From a bacterium (lineage in GTDB: Bacteria > Bdellovibrionota > FAC87 > UBA2466), in NCBI GenBank assembly GCA_019750655.1, contig JAIEOG010000160.1:1-7575 (forward strand): a stretch of 7,575 nucleotides of DNA, given 5' to 3'. The notes beneath the pieces are model-generated. The model saw only the letters and a list, made by a program, of their open reading frames with translations. It was not told where the DNA came from and made no database searches. The number at the start of each line of letters is the position of its first letter. The stretch's first letter is position 1. This document shows, one piece after another, positions 1-6,087 of the stretch. The position numbers and the translations under genes are program-made.

Positions 1-1913
1 CGTCGGTCTATACCCATACCTGCGCTTTGCTTTCCCCGGGCAAGGTGCGTTGCTGGGGCGACAACACGGGAAATGCTTTGGGCTACAGTGGTGAATCTAT
101 CGTGGGCGACAACGAGACGCCCCAGACGGATGCCCTATTCGACGATACGTTCAACGCTGTCGTAACAGGGTGGAACCAAACCTGCGCGCGGCTTGCGAGC
201 TCCCCCGCTTACTACAAATGCTGGGGCGGCACTCCCTCGATTCCTCTGGGAATTGAATTCTCGGGCATTTCCGGGGGAGAAGAGAATTGGTGTGGTATCC
301 AACCGAGCGGGAATGTCCGCTGTGCCGGGACGGGGAGTGACGGCCGTTTAGGCTATGGAAACACGACGGACCTAACCGATTGGCCTAGCGATTCGGTGCA
401 AATTGAAACCCCCGGCTATACCCTAAGCGACCCGCTTTACGCGTACCAATGGCACCTCCACAACACGGGCCAGCTGGGAGGCACTTCGGGTGAAGACATC
501 AACGTTGTCCCTGTTTGGGATGACGGTGCTCTCGGAACGGATATTTTCGTTTCTATCGTTGATGACGGCGTTGAGATTACGCACCCGGATCTGTATGAAA
601 ACATCGCGCAAGGGCGGGGGTATAACTACCTCGACGGCTCGGATGACCCGACGGTTTCCAGCGCCTTCCACGGGACCTGTGTTGCAGGTCTCATCGGCGC
701 ACGAGACTCCAATGGCTTCGGCGTCCGCGGGGCCGCTCCACGCGCGACCCTCGCTGGCTACAACATGCTCCAAAACTCGACCATTTCTAATATCGCCGAT
801 GCGGCTGGTCGGAATTCGAGCGACGCGTATATCTCCAACAATAGCTGGGGCCCGAGCGATGGGCTGGGAACATTGACCACGTCCGTTTCTTCTTGGAAGA
901 CGGCGGTGGATGCGGCGGTGACCTCAGGCCGTGGTGGCAAGGGGACGTCTTTCTTCTGGGCGGCAGGCAACGGTGCCTTTGCGACGACGGCTTCGGCGAT
1001 TACGGATCTGTCGACGTACGACGGGTATGCGAGTTACTACGCCACAACGGCTGTTTGTGCCGTTGGCGACGATGGCGTTGTGGCTTCCTATTCCGAGCCC
1101 GGCGCAAATATCTGGGTTTGCGCTCCCTCGCAGGGGAACTCCGGGGTGGCGCTGTACACCACGGATCAAGTGGGCCAATCGGGCATGAACGTCTCCTCGA
1201 TTAGCGACCTAACAGATCGCGCTTACACGAAATTCTTCAACGGTACTTCGGGTGCTACGCCGATTGTCAGTGGGGTAGCGGCGCTGGTGTATGAAACCAA
1301 CCCCACCTTAAGCTGGCGCGATATGCGTATGATCTTGGCGCGTTCGGCACGGAAGAACGACGCTTCCAACTCGGGCTGGGGGACGAATGCGGCGTCTCCG
1401 ACTTACAACATCAGCTACGACTATGGTTTCGGCGTCGTCGATGCCGATGCAGCGGTTACTCTCGCCCAAACCTGGACGAATGTCGGTGCCCTGGAAAACT
1501 TCTCCTACCCAACGGGGGGCGTGAAGTCGGTGGCGTCCGCTATTCCGGATAATGACAATACGGGTGTTTCCTCGAGCATGACGGTGAGTGGGTCGGGGAT
1601 TAGCAAGATTGAATATGTGGAGATCCAAGTCGATATTACCCACACCGACTGGGGGAATTTGCGTATTACGCTCCAGCGCGACGATAGCATTACGACTTCA
1701 AGCATCTTAGCTATTCAGCACGATTGCTACAATCAAAGCGGAAGCTCTCAGTCGAAGATCGACTGCACCGTGTCCGGTAACACTTTCAAATTTGGTAGCG
1801 CGCGCCACCTCGGCGAACCCGCCGACGGAGTGTGGAAGCTCGTCGTGAAGGATTCCGAGGCCGGTACGACGGGAACATTTACCAGCTGGCGCCTGAAGTT
1901 CTACGGAGAATAA
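1..1913 (+). CDS. Secreted kexin/furin-like S8 serine protease with RCC1-like N-terminal repeats and C-terminal P-domain (5' truncated)
   Basis: The reading frame is open from base 3, so the gene starts upstream; the TTG at 27 lies inside an RCC1 blade and is not the start. Residues below are counted from that TTG. Residues 1-125, plus the codons before, hold about three RCC1-like blades (HTCALL..GKVRCWGDN, QTCARL..YYKCWG, WCGIQPSGNVRCAG). Residues about 135-480 form an S8 domain of kexin/furin type: QWHLHNTGQ entry motif, catalytic Asp179 in VDDG, His215 in FHGTCVAG, oxyanion Asn315 in AAGNG and Ser408 in NGTSGATP. SWGPSDG (273-279) and YDGY (331-334) match the two furin S1-pocket regions. 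Residues about 490-628 form a P-domain, with DWGNLRITL and the terminal GTFTSWRLKFYG. The enzyme should cleave proteins outside the cytoplasm. The signal peptide and any propeptide would lie outside the window. The stop codon directly abuts the next gene. The catalytic assignment is firm; the role of the RCC1 part is unknown. Confidence 0.95.
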   Translation, partial: SVYTHTCALLSPGKVRCWGDNTGNALGYSGESIVGDNETPQTDALFDDTFNAVVTGWNQTCARLASSPAYYKCWGGTPSIPLGIEFSGISGGEENWCGIQPSGNVRCAGTGSDGRLGYGNTTDLTDWPSDSVQIETPGYTLSDPLYAYQWHLHNTGQLGGTSGEDINVVPVWDDGALGTDIFVSIVDDGVEITHPDLYENIAQGRGYNYLDGSDDPTVSSAFHGTCVAGLIGARDSNGFGVRGAAPRATLAGYNMLQNSTISNIADAAGRNSSDAYISNNSWGPSDGLGTLTTSVSSWKTAVDAAVTSGRGGKGTSFFWAAGNGAFATTASAITDLSTYDGYASYYATTAVCAVGDDGVVASYSEPGANIWVCAPSQGNSGVALYTTDQVGQSGMNVSSISDLTDRAYTKFFNGTSGATPIVSGVAALVYETNPTLSWRDMRMILARSARKNDASNSGWGTNAASPTYNISYDYGFGVVDADAAVTLAQTWTNVGALENFSYPTGGVKSVASAIPDNDNTGVSSSMTVSGSGISKIEYVEIQVDITHTDWGNLRITLQRDDSITTSSILAIQHDCYNQSGSSQSKIDCTVSGNTFKFGSARHLGEPADGVWKLVVKDSEAGTTGTFTSWRLKFYGE

Positions 1914-2396
1914 ATGAAACTCGCATTCTTACTCCTGCTTTCAGTTTCGGCTTTTGCCGAGGACCTCACTTGGCATGGCCGCGAAGGAGTTGAAAAATAC
2001 TTCCAAGTAGCAGGTGCCTACGTTGATTTTCGACCAGAGCGAGGCAGGCGCGTGCGCCCTGCTGTTCGGTTTTTCGATAGTGGCCCCCGGATGGCCACCA
2101 CGTTTCCATCGGGGCTTTCTCCTGTTTATTCGGATTCTCCAGCGGGTGGCAACCGCCGCGCGCTTCCGGGGGGCATGGTGGTGCAATTCTCCGAGAAACT
2201 CTCCCGCCAGGAAGTCCTTCGCCGTATCGGATTAGAGTCCGCAGCGCGGCCTCTGGGTGGCCAGGAACCAGCGATCGCATGGTGGGTGGAAACGGCTCCC
2301 GGACTTGCCAGTGTGCAAGCCGCGCAGCGCGTGCAAAGCCGCGAACAGATCGTTTCCGCGGAACCTGACTGGTGGCTCGAAGTTTCGCCTCGTTAG
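1914..2396 (+). CDS. Secreted stand-alone subtilase-propeptide-like protein
   Basis: This 160-residue protein starts with a clear Sec signal peptide (MKLAFLLLLSVSAFA, cleaved before Glu16). The start ATG is the base after the protease stop codon (TAAATG), and GGAG at 1905-1908 gives a good RBS inside the upstream gene, so the two are very likely cotranscribed and translationally linked. The mature part reads like the N-terminal propeptide of delta-proteobacterial-type subtilases: ALPGGMVVQFSEKLSRQEVL (83-102), RIGLESAARPL, a hydrophobic strand IAWWVE (121-126), then a helix with AAQRVQSREQIVSAEPDWW (136-154). An ending of the type V..AEP.W just before the catalytic domain is typical of such propeptides. 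No catalytic triad or protease domain follows. I infer a chaperone and/or inhibitor acting in trans on the upstream protease. It could also be a remnant left by domain shuffling. The last 4 bases overlap the end of the convergent MATE gene. Confidence 0.85.
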   Translation: MKLAFLLLLSVSAFAEDLTWHGREGVEKYFQVAGAYVDFRPERGRRVRPAVRFFDSGPRMATTFPSGLSPVYSDSPAGGNRRALPGGMVVQFSEKLSRQEVLRRIGLESAARPLGGQEPAIAWWVETAPGLASVQAAQRVQSREQIVSAEPDWWLEVSPR

Positions 2397-3712
2397 AGCA
2401 CGGGCGTCGGGTGCTTGCGTGTCTTGTGCGCCCAAGTGTAGAGCAGCCAACAAGCGACGACAAAAAGCCCCGCTGCTAATCCTACCCAGATTCCCAACAC
2501 GCCCCACCCCAGAGAAAAACAAAGCGCCAGACTGATGGGCAGGCCGATGAGCCAATGGCCAATGAAATTAACGACGGCGGCGGTGGTGGTGTCTCCTAGC
2601 CCCCGCAAGGAACCGGTTAAAGACGTTTGTGCGCCATCCGCAATCTGGAATATCGCGGCGACCAAAATGAGCTGCATAGCGATTTCAATTACCACCGGGT
2701 CTTGCGTGAAGACCGACAGCAACTGATTGGGGATTAGGAAAAACAGCAGCGCGGTGAAAGTCATGAAACCCGTGGCGAGTTTTAGCCCTAACCAGCCGAC
2801 TTCTGCGGCGCGGACGGGGTTCTGAGCGCCTATCGATTGCCCGACGAGTACCGCGCAGGCGGCGCCAATGCCCAGCGGCACCATGAAAGCTGCACTCGCC
2901 ATATTCAAGACGATTTGGTGTGCGGCTAACGCATTGGCCGTGAGATTGCCGGCGAGAACAGTCGAGAGCCCAAACACTCCGAGTTCCACCATCATTTGCA
3001 AAGAGGCCGGTAGGCCGAGTTTGAATAGGCGAAAAAAGGCTTCGGTATTCCACTTCATGAGGGGCCAGGGGATGGGGCTCTTACGCGAATCCCAAAGGAC
3101 GTAGATCACAAGCATCACGGCGAGACTGAATCGGCAGAGCGTCGTTGCGACAGCGCTCCCGCGGGCCCCTAGCGCGGGGGCGCCGTAGTGGCCAAAGATA
3201 AACATGTAATTGAAAAGCACATTGAGAAAATTCCCGGCGAGAAGCGCCAGCATCGGCGGCAAGGGCCGGCTCGTGGCTTGTAAAAAACCACGGAGTGCCC
3301 CGAATAGAAAAAGCGGCAGCATACCCGGCGCGAGGTATTTCAAAAGGCTCGCGGCAATCGGCGCAACATCGGGGGTGATTCCCATCAGGGCGAGGTGGTC
3401 GGCCCCAAAGTAAAGAAAGGCGCTGCAGGGAACTCCCGTCGCTAGCGCTAGCCAGATCCCTTGTCCGAGATAGCGGTAGGTTGTTTCTCGATCGCCGGAG
3501 CCGTGCGCTGTCGCGATAAAGTAATCGAGTCCTGCGAGGAGCCCTAGACCGACCGTGAGTGTCCAACCTACGATGGCAACCGCAATCCCGATCGCACCCG
3601 CGGCGACGGTTCCCACTTCGCGCATGTAGATGAGATCCACCAAGCCCATGGTCATAATGAGCAGGTGAGAGAAAGCGACTGGAATAGCGAGACGAAGAGT
3701 TTCTTTAAGCAT
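2393..3712 (-). CDS. MATE-family (NorM-like) multidrug/Na+ or H+ antiporter
   Basis: A 439-residue, strongly hydrophobic protein with the usual 12-helix length of the MATE family, which exports cationic drugs or metabolites across the inner membrane in exchange for Na+ or H+. The N-terminal half opens LAIPVAFSHL..MGLVD, with Pro11 and Asp26 matching conserved TM1 residues of NorM, although the usual small/Gly stretch after the Asp is replaced by LIYMREVG. The C-terminal half carries the family signature: GLPASLQMMVELGVF with a Glu (243) at the NorM acidic position, then ALAAHQIVLNMASAAFMVPL and GIGAACAVLVGQSIGA. I chose ATG 3712; a TTG at 3715 is in frame directly before it. No Shine-Dalgarno sequence lies at normal distance: the upstream bases are the U-tract of a terminator, with AGGGG about 17 nt away in the hairpin loop. 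The substrate cannot be told. It is convergent with the propeptide-like gene, with a 4-bp overlap. Confidence 0.95.
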   Translation of the reverse strand: MLKETLRLAIPVAFSHLLIMTMGLVDLIYMREVGTVAAGAIGIAVAIVGWTLTVGLGLLAGLDYFIATAHGSGDRETTYRYLGQGIWLALATGVPCSAFLYFGADHLALMGITPDVAPIAASLLKYLAPGMLPLFLFGALRGFLQATSRPLPPMLALLAGNFLNVLFNYMFIFGHYGAPALGARGSAVATTLCRFSLAVMLVIYVLWDSRKSPIPWPLMKWNTEAFFRLFKLGLPASLQMMVELGVFGLSTVLAGNLTANALAAHQIVLNMASAAFMVPLGIGAACAVLVGQSIGAQNPVRAAEVGWLGLKLATGFMTFTALLFFLIPNQLLSVFTQDPVVIEIAMQLILVAAIFQIADGAQTSLTGSLRGLGDTTTAAVVNFIGHWLIGLPISLALCFSLGWGVLGIWVGLAAGLFVVACWLLYTWAHKTRKHPTPVL

Positions 3713-3713
3713 C

Positions 3714-3750
3714 AAAAAAAAGAAGCAATCCCCTGTCAGAGATTGCTTCT
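3714..3750 (-). terminator. Rho-independent terminator after the Cys-rich gene, ending at the MATE start codon
   Basis: On the minus strand AGAAGCAATC, a 10-nt loop and GATTGCTTCT form a perfect 10-bp stem (3750-3741 with 3730-3721), followed by a run of T (3720-3714). The stem begins 13 bases after the Cys-rich gene's stop. The T-run ends one base before the MATE ATG, so the MATE gene has no leader of its own between terminator and start codon. Confidence 0.9.
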
Positions 3751-3763
3751 AACTGCGGCGTAA

Positions 3764-3994
3764 TTACTTCGCCTTTTTTTCTTTAGTGCCCTTGTGCTCT
3801 TTGCACTCGCCGTGTTTGCATTCGGCGCCCGTTTTAGCGCAATCGCATTCTTTGCAATCGCACTTGGTGCCGTCTTTGTGGTGCTTTTCACATTCAGCAG
3901 CGCATTCTTTCCCGCAGCTGCATTCGTGGTGATCCGCGAACGAAGTGGCACCGAAGGACAAAAGCGCAGCAAACATAAGATTTCTGATCTTCAT
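3764..3994 (-). CDS. Small secreted Cys/His-rich, metallothionein-like protein
   Basis: A 76-residue protein. Residues 1-20 (MKIRNLMFAALLSFGATSFA) form a Sec signal peptide, probably cleaved before DHHEC. The mature 56 residues hold 10 Cys (25, 27, 31, 35, 45, 47, 50, 52, 59, 64) in CxC, CxxxC and CxxC spacings, 6 His and many Lys/Glu, with almost no hydrophobic residues. This suggests a metal-binding periplasmic or secreted peptide rather than a folded enzyme. The tail is Lys-rich (KGTKEKKAK). The ATG at 3994 has a good RBS (AAGGAG, six bases away). A strong terminator follows the stop. It is divergent from the Cys-rich gene at 4075 and lies upstream of the MATE gene on the same strand. It resembles metallothioneins in composition only; I do not recognise a named family, and metal binding is inferred. 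Confidence 0.88.
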   Translation of the reverse strand: MKIRNLMFAALLSFGATSFADHHECSCGKECAAECEKHHKDGTKCDCKECDCAKTGAECKHGECKEHKGTKEKKAK

Positions 3995-4000
3995 GGGGTT

Positions 4001-4042
4001 CTCCTTTTGAGTAAGGTTAGCCTTAAGACAATGTCTTCACAA
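4001..4042 (-). promoter_or_regulatory. Candidate promoter with palindromic operator and RBS for the Cys-rich gene
   Basis: On the minus strand, TTGTGA (4042-4037) and TAACCT (4019-4014) are spaced by 17 bases and could serve as weak -35 and -10 boxes, with the RBS GGAG at 4004-4001. Between them sits a perfect odd palindrome AAGACA-a-TGTCTT (4025-4037), next to TAAGG-ttag-CCTTA (4012-4025). A dyad between the two boxes would suit a repressor or a MerR-type activator. The promoter call is weak; the dyads are seen directly. Confidence 0.35.
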
Positions 4043-4074
4043 TCCCTGCGTTTTCTTATGAGAACGTCTAAGAG

Positions 4075-4383
4075 ATGAAACGGGTATTTTGGGCTATTCT
4101 TTTGCTTTGCGCTATCGGGTATGCCAAGCAGCCTGCGTCGACCGCGACGCCAAAGCCTGCTGACAAACTACCCCTTTCCGCGCTTCAGCCGCAGCCCAAC
4201 AACTGCCTTGAACTCGGCTGTGATGTGACCCCCGGTGAGCGCGTTTCGGTGCCGCGGGAAGTCGACAGCATCTTTCAGCCCCGTAGTGGCTGCTGCTCGC
4301 AGCACAGCGGTGTGTGTGGTTGCGCGTCGGGCCGTACGGTCTGCTGCGACGGAAGTCTCTCGCCTGGCTGTTCCTGTAACTAG
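4075..4383 (+). CDS. Small secreted protein with Cys-rich C-terminal motif
   Basis: A 102-residue protein. The N-terminus (MKRVFWAILLLCAIGYA) is a Sec signal peptide, likely cleaved before Lys18. A Pro/Ala/Thr-rich linker follows (18-42). The mature part has 10 Cys: 44 and 49, then a dense C-terminal cluster at 73, 74, 81, 83, 90, 91, 99 and 101, in the pattern CC..H.GVCGC.SGRTVCCDGS followed by SPGCSC. This type of HxGVCxC..GR..CCDG..SP.C.C tail recurs in small bacterial exported proteins and may be disulfide-bonded or bind metal; the function is unknown. Cys12 lies in the signal peptide but its context (LLLC) is not a good lipobox. The RBS is poor (AAGAG directly before the ATG). The stop codon is immediately adjacent to the stop of the convergent Sel1-like gene. 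Confidence 0.85.
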   Translation: MKRVFWAILLLCAIGYAKQPASTATPKPADKLPLSALQPQPNNCLELGCDVTPGERVSVPREVDSIFQPRSGCCSQHSGVCGCASGRTVCCDGSLSPGCSCN

Positions 4384-5355
4384 TTATTTCTTAGAATCGT
4401 CGGAAGCGGGTGAGCGGGTTTGAAAGGCTCGCAGCTCAGCGCACGATGTCCCCACGCCATTGGTGCAGCCCGTTTTGAGGATTTTCTCTGCGCGTGCAAA
4501 GAAGGCTGCGCTGTCTTTAAAACGGCCTTCTTTACGAGCGTGTAGGCCGCTGTTCTGGCAACCCTGGGCAACGTTCTTTTCGCAGCTAAGCTTGTACCAT
4601 TTTTTCGCGAGGTCTAAGTGGCCCGCGATTTCTTCGTTCACACCGAGGTTATTGCAACCTACATAGTCCCCATACCGACAGGCCATGGTGTAATAGCGGG
4701 TCGCTTCCTGAGGCGCTTTTTTGTCTCGGAATGAATCGGCCAAGCCGCTGCACCCCGTTGCTGATTGGAGCAAGCAAGCACGTTCGAAGAAAGTCGTTGC
4801 TTGGGCATTGCGGCCCTCGGCGCGTTCAAGGCGTCCCATCTGGTTGCAGCCTTCGCCGTGGTTGAACTGGCAGCCCCGCGTAAACCATTGGCGAGCAGCC
4901 GTGCGATCACCACGTTGTTCACCGTCTGCCCCGAGTAATGAGCAGCTTCCACCAGCCCCGCGCACACAAGCGGCTTCCAAAAATTTCTGAGCATCTTCGG
5001 GCTTTCCATCGCGGTTCAGGCGCTCGGCGAGAGAGGCACACGCCAGTGCATCATTTGCGTTGCAAGCTTTGGAGAAGTAAGCGCGGGCTTCTTCGAGTTT
5101 GCCGTGGCGCTCTTGCAAGATAGCCGCTTGAGTGCAGCCATCGGCTAAGTGCAGGTCACACGCTTGCGAATAAAAACGCACAGCCCCCACAGTTTCCCCT
5201 TCCGCGGCGTAAGCTTCTGCCACAGTATGGCAAGAAACGCTGTCGCCTTCGCGGCACTGAGCGCCCCAATCCACCACGACTCCTTGGAGGGCGGGGGCAA
5301 TAAAGAGAGCTGCGATTGCTGCAATGCGCCAAAGAACCGAGAGTAGATATCCCAT
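4384..5355 (-). CDS. Secreted Sel1/Hcp-like repeat protein with nine Cys pairs
   Basis: A 323-residue protein. I chose ATG 5355 because residues 1-25 (MGYLLSVLWRIAAIAALF..) then form a signal peptide and a 54-bp divergent gap remains; the in-frame start at 5421 would put 22 polar residues first and overlap the neighbouring gene. The mature protein is a solenoid of helical hairpins: Cys pairs occur at 34/42, 66/74, 98/106, 130/138, 162/170, 194/202, 226/234, 258/266 and 297/305. The first eight units repeat exactly every 32 residues; the last is lengthened by 7. Units look like x-G-C-x-x-L-G, a helix, then A..(W/F)(Y/F)..AC. Cys x7 Cys bridging is known from Helicobacter cysteine-rich Hcp (Sel1) proteins, whose units are longer (36). 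A short charged tail (SPASDDSKK) ends it. It probably acts outside the cytoplasm as a protein-binding scaffold. The partner is unknown. Confidence 0.92.
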   Translation of the reverse strand: MGYLLSVLWRIAAIAALFIAPALQGVVVDWGAQCREGDSVSCHTVAEAYAAEGETVGAVRFYSQACDLHLADGCTQAAILQERHGKLEEARAYFSKACNANDALACASLAERLNRDGKPEDAQKFLEAACVRGAGGSCSLLGADGEQRGDRTAARQWFTRGCQFNHGEGCNQMGRLERAEGRNAQATTFFERACLLQSATGCSGLADSFRDKKAPQEATRYYTMACRYGDYVGCNNLGVNEEIAGHLDLAKKWYKLSCEKNVAQGCQNSGLHARKEGRFKDSAAFFARAEKILKTGCTNGVGTSCAELRAFQTRSPASDDSKK

Positions 5356-5409
5356 AATCCACTTTTCGGTAAACTCGGAGCCTGGCTTAAGCCGCTGATT
5401 TCGCGAAAC
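5356..5409. promoter_or_regulatory. Divergent intergenic region with two perfect 10-bp palindromes
   Basis: The 54 bases between the Sel1-like gene and the methyltransferase gene must hold both promoters, unless transcription enters from inside either gene. They contain GGCTTAAGCC (5384-5393) and TTTCGCGAAA (5399-5408), centres 15 bp apart, the second ending one base before the methyltransferase ATG. No convincing -35/-10 pair was found; TAAACT at 5370-5375 (+) is the best -10-like hexamer. The palindromes may be operators; this is inferred. Confidence 0.4.
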
Positions 5410-6063
5410 ATGCATTACCAAACCCGACTCTCAGAAGTTCGAATTGGCCCACGCGTGTACCAGCTCCACACGATTGAGAATGTGGAAGTGGCCATCGACC
5501 AGATGTTTGCGGAACTAGAAAGCCGTGGTGCTGAAGATCTTCTGGAAGAACTTTGCCCTTACTTTGGAACGCTCTGGCCTGCGGGCCAAGCGCTTGCGGA
5601 GTGGGTTTGGGCCCAAGGTGCTCCCGCATTTGCGGGCCGTCGCGTTTTAGAGCTGGGGTGTGGTCTGGCTTTGCCGAGTTTAGTCGCGGCCCACTTGGGG
5701 GCGCATGCCACCGCGAGTGACTTACATCCCGACGTACCGGCGTTTTTGGAAAAGAACCTCACGGCCAATCCCGGATTGCACGTCGGCTACACGGCGCTTG
5801 ATTGGCGCAACGGCACTGTGACAGAGACCTACGACTGGATTTTAGCTAGCGATGTGCTTTACGAACGCCACCATCCAGAGTCTTTGGTGCGGTTTCTGAG
5901 TCGCTCCCTAGGAGCGACAGGGCGCGCTGTGGTTTTCGATCCGCGCCGTTCTTTTTGGGAGCAGGCGAAAGAACAAGCTCGCCATTTTGGGCTATCTGCG
6001 CGCGCTGAGGAACTCGATGAAGGCGGAGTTCTGCTGGCCTTTGAGCCTGAAAAATCTGCTTAG
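5410..6063 (+). CDS. Class I SAM-dependent methyltransferase, protein-lysine-methyltransferase-like (METTL20/21-type, Methyltransf_16-like)
   Basis: A 217-residue cytoplasmic protein. An N-terminal segment (1-50) leads to PYFGTLWPAGQALAEW (50-65), the WP..Q.LA motif found before the SAM site in the METTL20/METTL21 group of seven-beta-strand lysine methyltransferases. Motif I is VLELGCGLALPSL (79-91), the acidic ribose-binding end of strand 2 is TASDLHPD (101-108), and the post-motif DWILASDVLYE (142-152) resembles the (D/E)xx(Y/F)-like signature of that group. Strands and helices to residue 215 complete a single Rossmann fold. The substrate cannot be read from sequence: protein lysine is the likeliest class, but a small-molecule or ribosomal-protein target is possible. 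No clear RBS precedes ATG 5410; a palindrome ends one base upstream. A terminator follows 3 bases after the stop. Confidence 0.88.
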   Translation: MHYQTRLSEVRIGPRVYQLHTIENVEVAIDQMFAELESRGAEDLLEELCPYFGTLWPAGQALAEWVWAQGAPAFAGRRVLELGCGLALPSLVAAHLGAHATASDLHPDVPAFLEKNLTANPGLHVGYTALDWRNGTVTETYDWILASDVLYERHHPESLVRFLSRSLGATGRAVVFDPRRSFWEQAKEQARHFGLSARAEELDEGGVLLAFEPEKSA

Positions 6064-6065
6064 TG

Positions 6066-6087
6066 GTGTCAGAAAACTGACACTTTT
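6066..6087 (+). terminator. Short rho-independent terminator after the methyltransferase
   Basis: GTGTCAG (6066-6072), loop AAAA and CTGACAC (6077-6083) form a perfect 7-bp hairpin followed by TTTT. It starts three bases after the methyltransferase stop. The T-run is short, so termination may be partial, and the palindrome could instead be a protein-binding or dispersed repeat element. Confidence 0.65.

Noticed and set aside
27..29. TTG as the start of the protease gene
   Set aside because: The frame is open upstream and the preceding codons (..YTHTCA..) complete an RCC1-like blade, so the true start lies before the window.
1966..2463. A 165-codon minus-strand frame across the propeptide-like gene
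   Set aside because: Its protein is Arg/Pro/His-rich without domain features; the plus-strand gene has a signal peptide, RBS and recognisable pattern, and the frame also runs into the MATE coding region.
3794..4078. A 94-codon hydrophobic plus-strand frame antisense to the metallothionein-like gene
   Set aside because: Its composition is explained by the complement of Cys/Lys/Glu-rich codons; it has no RBS, and the opposite strand has a signal peptide, RBS and terminator.
3714..4383. Possible defence island or mobile element around the Cys-rich genes
   Set aside because: No integrase, transposase, terminal repeats, tRNA or attachment site was seen, and codon use does not obviously differ from the neighbours.
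5356..5421. Upstream in-frame start at 5421 for the Sel1-like gene
   Set aside because: It would add 22 polar residues before the signal peptide and overlap the divergent methyltransferase gene; ATG 5355 gives a normal signal peptide.
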